A stretch of DNA of 64,000 nt from an uncultured Pelagibacteraceae bacterium (GCA_902552805.1 CACDIC010000004.1:1-64000); one strand, 5' to 3'; positions 31,438 through 41,928 are shown, numbered from the stretch's first letter. The notes: generated by a model from the sequence alone, not told the origin. Translations and numbers: made by a program.

Positions 31438-32657
31438 TAATAATATTTTTTATTATCATCATTAACTACTTTTTCAAGTCTTCCAAGAAAATCTGGTATA
31501 GCGCTTTTTACTCTACTCCATGTTGGTATAAAAGGAGTATCCATTGGGTTTAGAATAAAAGCCTCTCCTGCTTTCATTATATTCATTGCAAACAATTCAA
31601 CAGCCTCTTCTTCATAGTGGGAGTCAAATTTTAATCCATTCATCATAGCATCACTTCTATATATATCGATTAAATCAAGAGCTGATCTATAATAAGTTGC
31701 TTTCAATGTTCTAAATTTTTCTCTACTAAAAGAATTACCTTGCGTAGCTAATTTTTTAATAAAAGTTTTGATAATATCTATCGACATTCTTGATAACCCT
31801 TTGGTTTCATCATCAAGTGAGAGAACTTGGTGTTTATGATCATAGGTATCAGCTAAATCAACTTGACAAATATTTTGAGGTGAAAAGCTTCTTTGCATTT
31901 CTGATAAAATACCAACTTCAATACCCCAATCTGAGGAAATTCTTAATTCAGGTAAAACATTTCTTCTAAACGAAAATTCACCAGCAAGAGGATATTTGAA
32001 TGACTTCATAAATTCCAGATAATCGCTTTTGCCGATTGTTTTTTCTAAAGCAGTCAAGAGGGGAAAAACTAACAATCTAGCAACTCTTCCATTCATTTTG
32101 TTGTTTGCTACTCTTGGATAATATCCTTTACAAAACTCAAAATTAAAAAGGGGATTGACAACAGGATAAAAAAGTTTTGCTAACATTCTTCTATCGTATG
32201 TTTTTATATCACAATCATGAAGAGCAACTGAACGAGCTGTATCTCTTGCTATAGACATTCCAATACAATACCAAACGTTTCTACCTTTACCTAATTCGTC
32301 TGGAGATAAATCTTTTTTTCTTAATTCCTGATCAAGCTTTTTTAAATTTGGACCATCATTCCATAAAATTGAAAAAGGGGTTTTTAATTTTTTGAAAAAT
32401 TTCCATGCCTTTTTGGCTTGCTTTTCACTTGCTTTATCTAGCCCAACAATTATATGATCTAAGTATTTAGTCTTACTTATTTCTTCCACTATATTCGGTA
32501 AAGCATTACCTTCTAACTCAGAGTACAAACATGGTAAAATTAATTCCATTTTTCGTTCTTTTGAAAATTTTAATAAATCTTTTTCTATTTCGGCTGTGGA
32601 CCTAGTACCAAAATCATGCAATGTCGAAATTATGCCATTTTGGGAAAATTCACTCAT
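31437..32657 (-). CDS. Glucosyl-3-phosphoglycerate synthase-like glycosyltransferase
   Basis: ILPCLYSELEGNALPNIVEEISKTKYLDHIIVGLDKA, ALHDCDIKTYDRRML; adjacent to GH13 and HAD phosphatase. Confidence 0.78.
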   Translation of the reverse strand: MSEFSQNGIISTLHDFGTRSTAEIEKDLLKFSKERKMELILPCLYSELEGNALPNIVEEISKTKYLDHIIVGLDKASEKQAKKAWKFFKKLKTPFSILWNDGPNLKKLDQELRKKDLSPDELGKGRNVWYCIGMSIARDTARSVALHDCDIKTYDRRMLAKLFYPVVNPLFNFEFCKGYYPRVANNKMNGRVARLLVFPLLTALEKTIGKSDYLEFMKSFKYPLAGEFSFRRNVLPELRISSDWGIEVGILSEMQRSFSPQNICQVDLADTYDHKHQVLSLDDETKGLSRMSIDIIKTFIKKLATQGNSFSREKFRTLKATYYRSALDLIDIYRSDAMMNGLKFDSHYEEEAVELFAMNIMKAGEAFILNPMDTPFIPTWSRVKSAIPDFLGRLEKVVNDDNKKYY

Positions 32658-32665
32658 TTTAAATT

Positions 32666-33472
32666 TTAGTCATTATAATTTAATTTTGCTAGAGCCTTTT
32701 TAATCACATCAGCCCAGCCTTCAGGAGATGGCTTATTAGAAAATATCAGATTATCAATATTAATTTGGTCTAATTTAAATTGGTCATTGAAAACTAAGCA
32801 TGGAATATCACAATTCTTTAACATATCTAAATCATTGTAATTATCACCAACCGCAATTGTTTTAATTTTTTCCTCTATCTTTTTTAAAATTTTTACAACT
32901 CTATTCATCGATTTTACTTTATTTACATTGTCACACAGATTTAAAACACGACCACCTGCCTGCAAGGTTAATGAATTTGAATTTAAAATTTTGATCAAAT
33001 TATTTTTTTCTGCAGTGTTTCCATTAAATAAAAAAGGGATAGTGTAGTTTCTATCCAACACATCTTTAAGCCTTTCATTTTTTTGTCCAAATATTTTTTC
33101 CTGTTCCTTTTTATCAAGTTTAAAAATTTGTACACATTTACTTAACAATCTTTTAGGAACTTTAGTTTTAAAAATTTTGAGTAATTCTTCTTTATCTCTA
33201 CTAAGAATTATCTTATTTGGAAAATTTGAATTGACCAGATTTAACCCATGAATTGCTGAACCATTTTCTGAAATAAATGGTAGCTCCATACCAAGTTCTT
33301 CATTAAATTTTTCTATCTCTGTTTTAGTTTTGCTTGAATTCGGAATAATAATTATTCCTCTGTTATCAAGGCTTTTTATATAATCTTTGATTGTATCAAA
33401 TTTAAAAGTATCTCTATGAAGCAACGATCCATCTAGGTCAGTGAATATTATTAATGAAAATTTTTTATACAA
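32666..33472 (-). CDS. HAD-IIB phosphatase, mannosyl-/glucosyl-3-phosphoglycerate phosphatase-like
   Basis: IIFTDLDGSLLHRDTF, FISENGSAIHG, TIAVGDNYNDLDMLKNCDIP. Confidence 0.82.
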   Translation of the reverse strand: MYKKFSLIIFTDLDGSLLHRDTFKFDTIKDYIKSLDNRGIIIIPNSSKTKTEIEKFNEELGMELPFISENGSAIHGLNLVNSNFPNKIILSRDKEELLKIFKTKVPKRLLSKCVQIFKLDKKEQEKIFGQKNERLKDVLDRNYTIPFLFNGNTAEKNNLIKILNSNSLTLQAGGRVLNLCDNVNKVKSMNRVVKILKKIEEKIKTIAVGDNYNDLDMLKNCDIPCLVFNDQFKLDQINIDNLIFSNKPSPEGWADVIKKALAKLNYND

Positions 33473-33478
33473 ACGAAA

Positions 33479-34531
33479 CTATCTAATCCTATTTTCATAC
33501 TTATCAAAAAATAGAACCTTATCTTTAGGAAAAGATATATTTGATGGTTGTTCATTTATATTTTCTGAAGACTTTATTATTATTTGATTGTTCAATTGTT
33601 TAGTATAAATTATTTTTTCAGATCCTAAATTTTCAACAAGATCAACTTCAACTTTCATTTGGATTTCATAATCATTCTTTAAACTAATATGTTCAGGTCT
33701 AATCCCTATATACATCTCGTCTTTAAAATCATAATTTTCAAAAGTTATTTTATTATCAAATAAATCTAAAGTGTTTGAATTAATAATTTGTTCATTTTTT
33801 ATCTTAATAATATTCATTTTCGGCGATCCAATGAATTCTGCGACAAAAATGTTATTTGGGTTAGAGTATATTTCATTTGGTGTACCGAATTGTTCAATAA
33901 TTCCTTTATTAAGAACTACGATTCTATCAGCTAGTGTCATTGCTTCTATTTGGTCATGGGTTACATAAATTATATTAGAATTTAGTTTTTTATGGAGTTT
34001 AGATATTTCAACTCTCATCTCAGATCTCAAAGCAGCATCTAAGTTTGATAAAGGCTCATCAAATAAGAAAACTTTAGGGTTTCTGGTGATTGCTCTACCA
34101 ATCGCAACTCTTTGCCTTTGTCCTCCTGAAAGCTGTTTTGGTTTTCTTTTAAGTAAATCCTCAATTTGAAGTGTGATAGCTGCATTATTTACTTTTTCAT
34201 GGATTTCTTTTTTTGGAATTTTTTCCATCTTTAATCCAAAAGACATATTTTCAAAAACATTCATATGTGGATACAAGGCGTAGGATTGAAAGACCATTGC
34301 AATTTCACGTTTAGAAGGAATTAAATTATTAATCAATTTTGTATCTAGAAAAATTTCTCCCTCGTCAACACTTTCTAAACCAGAGATCATTCTCAGAAGA
34401 GTTGATTTTCCACAACCTGATGGACCAACTAAAACAATAAATTCTCCATCTCTTATGTCTATGTTAAAATTATCTATAACTTTATTATCGCCAAAAGATT
34501 TTTTGAGATTTTTAATAACAATTTTTGACAT
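33479..34531 (-). CDS. Sugar ABC transporter ATP-binding protein (MalK/UgpC type)
   Basis: GPSGCGKSTLLRMISGLE, LSGGQRQRVAIGRAITRNPKVFLFDEPLSNLDA, C-terminal TOBE-like region. Confidence 0.93.
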   Translation of the reverse strand: MSKIVIKNLKKSFGDNKVIDNFNIDIRDGEFIVLVGPSGCGKSTLLRMISGLESVDEGEIFLDTKLINNLIPSKREIAMVFQSYALYPHMNVFENMSFGLKMEKIPKKEIHEKVNNAAITLQIEDLLKRKPKQLSGGQRQRVAIGRAITRNPKVFLFDEPLSNLDAALRSEMRVEISKLHKKLNSNIIYVTHDQIEAMTLADRIVVLNKGIIEQFGTPNEIYSNPNNIFVAEFIGSPKMNIIKIKNEQIINSNTLDLFDNKITFENYDFKDEMYIGIRPEHISLKNDYEIQMKVEVDLVENLGSEKIIYTKQLNNQIIIKSSENINEQPSNISFPKDKVLFFDKYENRIR

Positions 34532-34670
34532 TTATTTGATTTAAAGGGATTTTAACCAACCATTAAATGTTGTTAAAAATTTATTACACTGCTAGATTTA
34601 TGCAATGAAAAAATCGCGTGTATTAGTGAAAACTAAATACCAGAGAGGAACAATATAAGAGGGGGAATAT

Positions 34671-35999
34671 ATGATTAGAAAAATCATAGTAAGTATATTT
34701 GCTCTAGTATTTTTAATTACAAATACTAGTTTTGCAGATATTAAATTTTGGACGACAGAGGTCCAACCAGCAAGAATGGCAAAACAAGAGGAGATGGCTA
34801 AAGCGTTTGAAGCTAAAACTGGCATCAAAGTTGAAGTCATACCAATTGAGGAAAAAGATCTTGGTACAAGAGCTACTGCAGCAGCAGCAGCAGGAGATCT
34901 TCCAGATGTGATTTATCACACTTTGCAATATGTTTTACCATGGGCTGAAGCAGGCATATTAGATGTAGATGCAAATAATGCTGTAGTTAAGTCGTTAGGC
35001 AAAAAAACTTTTGCGCCTGGTGCATTAAATATGGCTAAGAAGGGTGGAAAAATTGCTGCTGTTCCAGTAGATGGCTGGACACAAATGGTCGTTTATAGAA
35101 AAGATTTATTTGCTGCAGCTGGTTTAGAGCCGCCAACTTCATATGCAAACATCGTTAAAGCAGTTAATGCATTATCAAGCAATGATATGTTTGGTTTTGT
35201 AGCTGCTACCAAAACAGATGAAAACTTTATGAGCCAAGTACTTGAACATGTACTTTTAGCTAATGGAGTTAATTTTGTTAAAAAAGGTGGAACTAAAAAA
35301 CAAGGGAAAGCTTTAAAAAATTCTCTAGAATTTTATAAAGTGATTGCGAAAGCAAGCCCTCCAGGAGAATTATTCTGGAAACAATCAAGAGCATTATACT
35401 TTGCTGGAAAAACACCGATGATAATTTGGTCGCCATTTATTATGGATGAGTTAGCAGGTTTAAGAGACTCTGCTCCGCCAACAATTAATAGTGATCCAAC
35501 ATCACCAGAGTTAGCTTCTAAAACTGGTTTCATTACTAATTTTAGTGGACCGAACAATAAAAAAGGAGCTGCTTGGGCTGATGTAAGATACTTTGGTATT
35601 ACTGCGGATGCAGATACTGATGAAGCTAAAAAATTCATAGAGTACTCTATGAGTGAAGGTTATACAGCTACATTAGGAATTGCTCCGGAAGGAAAATTTC
35701 CAGTAAGAAGAGGAAACAAGAGTGATCCTAGTGCTTACACTAAAGCTTGGAGTAAACTACCAGTAGGTGTTGATAGAAAAGCTCCTTTAACAGATCTTTA
35801 TTCTGCAGATGTTATTGATAACATCGTTGCAGGTTTAGATACTGCAAACAGATGGGGTGTTAAAGAGGGTGAACTATCTCGAGCATCAAAAATCATCAAT
35901 TCTCAATTCTTAAATAGAATCACTAGAGAATATATTGATGATCAAATCTCAGTTGATGAAGCGGTTAAGAAAATTAACGCTGAATTAGCTAAGTTTTAA
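34671..35999 (+). CDS. Sugar ABC transporter extracellular substrate-binding protein
   Basis: Signal peptide MIRKIIVSIFALVFLITNTSFADIKFW; family 1 extracellular solute-binding pattern; divergent from the ATPase and upstream of two permeases. Confidence 0.9.
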   Translation: MIRKIIVSIFALVFLITNTSFADIKFWTTEVQPARMAKQEEMAKAFEAKTGIKVEVIPIEEKDLGTRATAAAAAGDLPDVIYHTLQYVLPWAEAGILDVDANNAVVKSLGKKTFAPGALNMAKKGGKIAAVPVDGWTQMVVYRKDLFAAAGLEPPTSYANIVKAVNALSSNDMFGFVAATKTDENFMSQVLEHVLLANGVNFVKKGGTKKQGKALKNSLEFYKVIAKASPPGELFWKQSRALYFAGKTPMIIWSPFIMDELAGLRDSAPPTINSDPTSPELASKTGFITNFSGPNNKKGAAWADVRYFGITADADTDEAKKFIEYSMSEGYTATLGIAPEGKFPVRRGNKSDPSAYTKAWSKLPVGVDRKAPLTDLYSADVIDNIVAGLDTANRWGVKEGELSRASKIINSQFLNRITREYIDDQISVDEAVKKINAELAKF

Positions 36000-36016
36000 A
36001 TAATAAATTTATAAAG

Positions 36017-36045
36017 AGCGGATAATATTTTATTATCCGCTTTTT
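36017..36045 (+). terminator. Intrinsic terminator/attenuator hairpin between substrate-binding protein and permease genes
   Basis: agcggataata-ttt-tattatccgct: perfect 11-bp stem, 3-nt loop, followed by a T run, 4 nt before the permease start codon. Confidence 0.85.
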
Positions 36046-36048
36046 ATT

Positions 36049-37308
36049 ATGAGTGATTCATTATCAAAATTAGAAAAAAGAACTGCTTACACTTTAGTTC
36101 TACCTGCAGTCCTATTAGTTTTTGCCATCGTATTATTTCCTATATTTGCCAATGTTTGGATCAGTTTCAAAGACATTGAATTAAAAGATATTAGAATTCC
36201 AGAACCTCGAGCAAAGAAAATTGTTAAATCAATTTCAGAAAATCAATCAGAGTTAAAAATTGTTTATAAATTAAGAAATAGTTCTTTAATTCAAGAAATA
36301 AGGAATGTTCAGTTTCAAGATAAATTTCCAACAAATGTTTCACCAGTCAATCTTGACTCAAGATGTAATTTTCAATCTAAAAAAGTTGTTTGTAATTTTG
36401 GAAATTGGGAGGCGAAATACAGGGAAAATTTTGAAATAACTATACAGAATAACAATGGTGAAATAATTGATAAAAAAATAATTAAATCTCAAAAACCAAT
36501 TTTAAGTGGGAAAGCAGATAACCCGCTACTCACTACAAATTTTACTTTAGAAAATTTTAAAAAAGTTTTTTATGAAAATAATTTTGTTGAATTACTTTTA
36601 ACAACATTTTACTTCACTTTTTTTGGCACAGTGGGAGCTATTATTTTTGGAATTTTAGCAGCACAATTAGTTAATCAAAATATTCAAGGTCGAACATACA
36701 TGCGAGGTATTTTACTTTTTCCTTATGTGGGCCCTGTAGTTGCTTTAGCTTATACTTGGACTTTATTACTAGATCCAAATAGTGGAACTTTAAACGCATT
36801 ATTGGTTAATTTTAATATCATAGAGCAACCAATAAATTTATTAGGCCAAAAATACATAACCATGAGTATTTTAGGGTTTGAATTTAAATTAAGGTTGGCT
36901 TTAACCACAGTTATCTTTTTTGAAATTTGGCGCTATTTTCCACTCGCTTTTCTATTTATTTTAGCAAGATTGCAAGCAATACCACGAAGCTTATATGAAG
37001 CAGCGGAGGTGGATGGAGCAAGTCCTATTCAAAAATTTATCCATATTACACTGCCTCAAATTACAGCTATCATCTCAATTTTATTTATGATTAGGTTTAT
37101 TTGGAATTTTAATAAATTTGAAGACATCTTTTTATTAACCGGTGGAGCGTCTGGAACAAGAACTTTACCTATTAATGTTTATCAACAAGGGTTTGCGGTA
37201 TCAGATATTGGAATGGGTTCTGCTGTTTCAATAGTAATTGTCATGTTGCTTCTTAGTTTCATGGTTATTTATTTTATATTAATTGGAAAGAGGGCTAATG
37301 AAGTTTAA
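36049..37308 (+). CDS. Sugar ABC transporter permease
   Basis: EAAEVDGASPIQKFIHITLPQI (EAA loop); multiple TM segments. Confidence 0.92.
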   Translation: MSDSLSKLEKRTAYTLVLPAVLLVFAIVLFPIFANVWISFKDIELKDIRIPEPRAKKIVKSISENQSELKIVYKLRNSSLIQEIRNVQFQDKFPTNVSPVNLDSRCNFQSKKVVCNFGNWEAKYRENFEITIQNNNGEIIDKKIIKSQKPILSGKADNPLLTTNFTLENFKKVFYENNFVELLLTTFYFTFFGTVGAIIFGILAAQLVNQNIQGRTYMRGILLFPYVGPVVALAYTWTLLLDPNSGTLNALLVNFNIIEQPINLLGQKYITMSILGFEFKLRLALTTVIFFEIWRYFPLAFLFILARLQAIPRSLYEAAEVDGASPIQKFIHITLPQITAIISILFMIRFIWNFNKFEDIFLLTGGASGTRTLPINVYQQGFAVSDIGMGSAVSIVIVMLLLSFMVIYFILIGKRANEV

Positions 37309-38491
37309 GTCTCTTGCAATATTTTTAATAATTTCATCTTTTTTTCTGACATGCATTTTATCAATTGGTAAGATCATGGCTACACTACAAGGTTTAAGCT
37401 TTACTAATTTAAACATAACACCAATTTTCTTAATTGGTATTTTATTATCTTTAACATTTGTCTTAATTGACAATAAGATTAATCACTTAATAAAGATTTT
37501 TTCATTATCATTTATATTTTCAATTTTATATTTTTACTTAAATGAGGCATCTCCATATTGGTATATATTTGGAGTTTTCTTAATTACTTTATTTTTTACG
37601 AACAAACTCAAAAAATATAGTATGCAATCTTTACAGGAAGATTTTATATCTGAAAAAATTATTTTTGATTTTATCACTTTATTTGGCATTGTTTTCTTTG
37701 CATTTGTAATCTTATTTCCGTTTTACATTATGCTAGTTACCAGTTTTAAAACTCAGATCGCTTTATTAGTTAATCCTTTAGACTTTAGTCTAGATTTCAC
37801 CAAAAGCTTAACTGAGTTGTTTAAGTCTTATTTTGTTATCTTTGAAACTTACAATTTTGGAAGATATATCTTAATAAGCTCAGCAGTTTCTATCGGAACT
37901 GTTATTGTCACATTGTTATTTGCAATCCCTGCTGCTTATGCTGTTGCTAGATTAAACTTTTTCGGCAAAAACTTTTTATCAACTTCGATTTTAATTATTT
38001 ATATGTTTCCAGCTATAGTATTAGTCATCCCTTTATACACTGTGTTTAGTCAACTTGGCTTAAGAAACTCAATCTTTGGTTTATTGATTGTTTATACAGC
38101 AACTACCTTGCCAGTCGCTATTTATATGTTGCAAGGATATTTCAAAAGTATTCCCAAAGAAATCGAAGATGCAGGCATTATGGATGGTCAAAATTGGTTT
38201 GGTATAATTTTAAAGATTATTATTCCTTTAAGTTTGCCAGCTATTGCATCCGTTGCACTCTATGTCTTTATGATAGCTTGGAATGAATTCCTTTTTTCTT
38301 TGATGTTTTTGGATAGCCCTAAATCATTTACCTTATCAAGAGCCATTCAATATCTAAGCGGGGATGCAGAAACACCGCGTCAATACTTAATGGCAGGTTC
38401 AGTAATTGTAACTTTACCTGTACTTTTTATTTTCATATATTTTGAAAAATATTTAGTCAGTGGTCTAACTGCTGGCAGTGTAAAAGAGTAA
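37283..38491 (+). CDS. Sugar ABC transporter permease (MalG type)
   Basis: IPKEIEDAGIMDGQNWFGIILKIIIPLSLPAI (EAA loop); multiple TM segments. Confidence 0.9.
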   Translation: MERGLMKFKSLAIFLIISSFFLTCILSIGKIMATLQGLSFTNLNITPIFLIGILLSLTFVLIDNKINHLIKIFSLSFIFSILYFYLNEASPYWYIFGVFLITLFFTNKLKKYSMQSLQEDFISEKIIFDFITLFGIVFFAFVILFPFYIMLVTSFKTQIALLVNPLDFSLDFTKSLTELFKSYFVIFETYNFGRYILISSAVSIGTVIVTLLFAIPAAYAVARLNFFGKNFLSTSILIIYMFPAIVLVIPLYTVFSQLGLRNSIFGLLIVYTATTLPVAIYMLQGYFKSIPKEIEDAGIMDGQNWFGIILKIIIPLSLPAIASVALYVFMIAWNEFLFSLMFLDSPKSFTLSRAIQYLSGDAETPRQYLMAGSVIVTLPVLFIFIYFEKYLVSGLTAGSVKE

Positions 38492-38618
38492 TATTATTCA
38501 ATTGAAATATTATTTATTATTAATAATTTCTAGTAGAAGATGAATTTGTGAGTTGAGAAATATAAATGTGAGACATAGTGCAGTTTGACTAATATTTTAT
38601 GCATTCTAAATAAAATTC

Positions 38619-40358
38619 ATGACTTTAAATTTGATTAAAAAATTTTCAGAATATTTTATTTTAAGTAAAAAAAATTTTGTAATTAATAAAGATTTAATAG
38701 AAAATTTTGTAAATAATAATCATTTTGAAAATTTATTGATAAATCTTACAGAAATAAATCCCTATGATGTAAAAATAGCAAATGAATTTTCAAAACTAAA
38801 TGCTATTTCCTCACTACCTCATTTGAGAATTTTAAAAACTTCTCTAAATTTAACAACTGAAAGATTTTTTCTTGAACTTTCACATTTAGTTTTACCCTTT
38901 AATAAAGATTTATCAAAAAACCTAAATTTTTTATCTTCAAGTATCAGTGATACAGAGTTTGGAAACTCTAAATTAATCTCAAATTTACTTAACAGCTCCA
39001 AACATGCTTTTTATAAACAGCTTATTTTAGATTATGAGCAGAAAAATCCCTTAGCTTTGTATCCAACTTCCAGTTATAGAAATTCTAATGGACATGTTGT
39101 TAGCTCAAAAGATTATCAACAAATAGAAGCAACAATGAACTTAAACACATTTACATCAATTAAGGTTGAAGAGGACACGCTTAATATCAACAATCCTCTT
39201 TTAAGAGATAACTATAAATCATTTGGAAGATGTGTTTGTTTAATAGATCAAAATATTGAGGATAATTATGGACTAGCAATTGAAAATTATTTTAATCATC
39301 ATTCTATTATATTAGAGAAATTGGTTTATAGAGCTATGGAGGTTGATAAACATATAAAAAATGTGGAAAAAATAGTTGAGGATTTTAGAAAATTAGGTGT
39401 AAACAGAAATGAACCTATTTTGATAATTGGTGGAGGAGTTATAGGAGACATAGGAGCTTTTGCTGCATCTATTTATCATAGAAGCACTCCTTATATAATG
39501 TTATCAACATCAGTTGTCAGCGCAATAGATAGTGGACCTAGTCCAAGATCGTGTTGTGACGCTGGTGGATTTAAAAACCTTTTAGGATCTTTTCATGCAC
39601 CAGTGCTAAATATATCTGATCGATCATTTTTTAAAAGCTTGAGAACTTCTTGGGTTAGGCATGGGATTGCCGAAATTCATAAGATGGCAGTAATTAGAGA
39701 CAAAGAATTATTTATTTTACTTGAGGACACAGGGCTTGATTTGATGAATACTCATTTTGGTACAATAAATTGCAGTTCTCAAAATGAAATAGTATCTAAA
39801 TCAAAAAAAATTATCGGATTGTCTTTAAAAAGCTATGTTGAGAGTGAATATGATAATTTACACGAAGTTCACAGCATCAGAGATCATGCATTTGGCCATG
39901 GATTAAGTGCAAACTTTGAACTTAAAGCAGGATTACTACATGGTCATGCTATAAGTGTTGAAATGACCTTAAGTTCTTTTATGTCTTACAAAAGAGGCTG
40001 GTTAAGTGAAAAAGATTTACATAGAATTTTGAAATTATTTAGCGAATACGAATTAAGTTTATGGCATGAAATATTGTTAGATGAAAAATGCATGAATGAA
40101 GGTTTTGATAAAATTCTTCAAAAAAGAGGTGGTAACCTAGCTATTCCAGTTCCAATTGCTATCGGAAAATGTAAATATATTAATGATTTAACAAAACCTG
40201 AATTAAAAGAAATCATACAAGAATTTAAACAAGTAGTTTCAAAATATCCTAGAAAAGGATTGGGTGTTGAACCTCTTTGTTCAGATGCAGGCCTTGAAGA
40301 TCCAGTCACTGTTTTTAAAGCAGATGAAAATATAGAAAAAGAAGCAAAATTAAATTAA
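38619..40358 (+). CDS. Sedoheptulose-7-phosphate cyclase / AroB-related sugar phosphate cyclase (EEVS-like)
   Basis: GGGVIGDIGAFAASIYHRSTPYIMLSTSVVSAIDSGPSPRSCCDAGGFKNLLGSFHAPVL; metal-ligand positions RHGIAEIHK, RDHAFGHG, LLHGHAISVEM. Confidence 0.78.
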   Translation: MTLNLIKKFSEYFILSKKNFVINKDLIENFVNNNHFENLLINLTEINPYDVKIANEFSKLNAISSLPHLRILKTSLNLTTERFFLELSHLVLPFNKDLSKNLNFLSSSISDTEFGNSKLISNLLNSSKHAFYKQLILDYEQKNPLALYPTSSYRNSNGHVVSSKDYQQIEATMNLNTFTSIKVEEDTLNINNPLLRDNYKSFGRCVCLIDQNIEDNYGLAIENYFNHHSIILEKLVYRAMEVDKHIKNVEKIVEDFRKLGVNRNEPILIIGGGVIGDIGAFAASIYHRSTPYIMLSTSVVSAIDSGPSPRSCCDAGGFKNLLGSFHAPVLNISDRSFFKSLRTSWVRHGIAEIHKMAVIRDKELFILLEDTGLDLMNTHFGTINCSSQNEIVSKSKKIIGLSLKSYVESEYDNLHEVHSIRDHAFGHGLSANFELKAGLLHGHAISVEMTLSSFMSYKRGWLSEKDLHRILKLFSEYELSLWHEILLDEKCMNEGFDKILQKRGGNLAIPVPIAIGKCKYINDLTKPELKEIIQEFKQVVSKYPRKGLGVEPLCSDAGLEDPVTVFKADENIEKEAKLN

Positions 40359-40362
40359 TAAA

Positions 40363-41343
40363 ATGTACCAATTTGTGATTCCAATTCACCATGTGAATTG
40401 GAGTACAAGATCAGTTCTCGAGGGAATTTCCCAAAAATATAAACCAAAACAAATTTATGTCGTAACTTCTGATCATGAGATAAAAATTTTTAAAGATAAA
40501 TCTAACTCTTGGGATATTGAAAATTTAACATTGCTGGAAGAGGATAATTTTTTTTTAAATAAATATGGTTTAACAAAAAAAGATATCGTTTCTCAAATTA
40601 CTCAAAATAAACCCAATTATTCCCCTGGTTGGTTGTATCAACAGATTATTAAATTAGGAGCTAGTGATGTTATAGATGAATTAGAGGATGTTTTTTTAGT
40701 ATGGGATGCAGATTTGTTACCAGTAAAATCATGGCCGATCATTGATGAAAATAATGAGAAGTTTGCTTTACTTCAAGATAAATCATATGGAAACCAGGAT
40801 GTTTTAAATTCATGGAAAAATTTAATTATCAATGTATTGGAAATAAATCCTGTTGAGGACATCAGAGGAACATTTACTTCACATCATATGGTTTTTAAAA
40901 AAAAGTATTTAAAAAGTCTTAAGTTAAAATTTAAAGATCACTTCAAATCAGATCAAAATTGGATTGAATTAATAATAAAAGCTACAAATATATATGGTTC
41001 TTTTGGAGAATATTGGACTTATGCCAGTTGGGTAAATCATATAAATAAAGATGATTTAAATTATTATCCTTATGAAAAATATGGTTTAACCACAGAAAGA
41101 TTTTATGATGATGGCAATGGTTTATTTTCAAGAAAATACAAGAAATTTAGTAATTTTGATGAAAAAAAAGACTTTTATCCGTCTTATTCGTCTATATTAA
41201 ATTTTATAGATAAAAATTATCAGCTACCTCCTTCTTCTTTATCATTTGAAACGAATATCAGGCACACAAAGAAAAAAGATGAGAATATCCACCTTGAGGA
41301 AAAAAGATCTATTTGGAGAGAAAAAGTTTATGATAGAGATTAA
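40363..41343 (+). CDS. DUF6492-like putative glycosyltransferase
   Basis: FVIPIHHVNWSTRSVLEGISQKYKPKQIYVVT, SPGWLYQQIIKLGAS, FLVWDADLLPVKSW. Confidence 0.6.
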   Translation: MYQFVIPIHHVNWSTRSVLEGISQKYKPKQIYVVTSDHEIKIFKDKSNSWDIENLTLLEEDNFFLNKYGLTKKDIVSQITQNKPNYSPGWLYQQIIKLGASDVIDELEDVFLVWDADLLPVKSWPIIDENNEKFALLQDKSYGNQDVLNSWKNLIINVLEINPVEDIRGTFTSHHMVFKKKYLKSLKLKFKDHFKSDQNWIELIIKATNIYGSFGEYWTYASWVNHINKDDLNYYPYEKYGLTTERFYDDGNGLFSRKYKKFSNFDEKKDFYPSYSSILNFIDKNYQLPPSSLSFETNIRHTKKKDENIHLEEKRSIWREKVYDRD

Positions 41344-41413
41344 AAGATTTAATAATGTTCATGATGGAAGATCAATATTAATGAAGGAAGGAAATTCAAT
41401 TGAAAATTAAATT

Positions 41414-41803
41414 ATGATTGAACAAGTTAGTATTTATTTAATAGCAATGATTTTAGGAATAATGTTATTTTTTTCGTTTGTGATTGCTCCAGTAGTATTT
41501 ACTACTTTAGATGAAGATAATGCTCGAAAGTTTATAAGAAGAATATTTCCTTTTTATTATAATGTTAATTTAGCGATTAGCTTTATTGTTCTACTACTTT
41601 TTTTATTTTTAAGTAAATTAGGTGTTGATTTTTATTTAATCTTAATAATCACAATTTTATTTGCTATATCAAACTATTTATTAATGCCGTTAATTAATAA
41701 ATACAGAGATGAAAAACAGGATAAAAAATTCAAATATTCACACTTTATCTCAGTAGTAATTAATTTTGTTCAAATGATTTGTTTGGTGTTTCTTTTAATT
41801 TAA
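41414..41803 (+). CDS. DUF4149-like small membrane protein
   Basis: Four predicted TM segments; FSFVIAPVVFTTLDEDNARKFIRRIFPFYY. Confidence 0.6.
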   Translation: MIEQVSIYLIAMILGIMLFFSFVIAPVVFTTLDEDNARKFIRRIFPFYYNVNLAISFIVLLLFLFLSKLGVDFYLILIITILFAISNYLLMPLINKYRDEKQDKKFKYSHFISVVINFVQMICLVFLLI

Positions 41804-41928
41804 AAGTTTTTTATCTTTTTTGCTTTTTATTTCATTTTTTTGATCACAATATTTCTTAAAAATATAAGCTGTTGATACCCCACCAATTAGTATTAATTTT
41901 AATATCTTTAATTTAATAAGTGTTTTTA

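Noticed and set aside
35333-35638. 101-aa ORF antisense to the substrate-binding protein
   Set aside because: Shadow ORF; no start context or motif.
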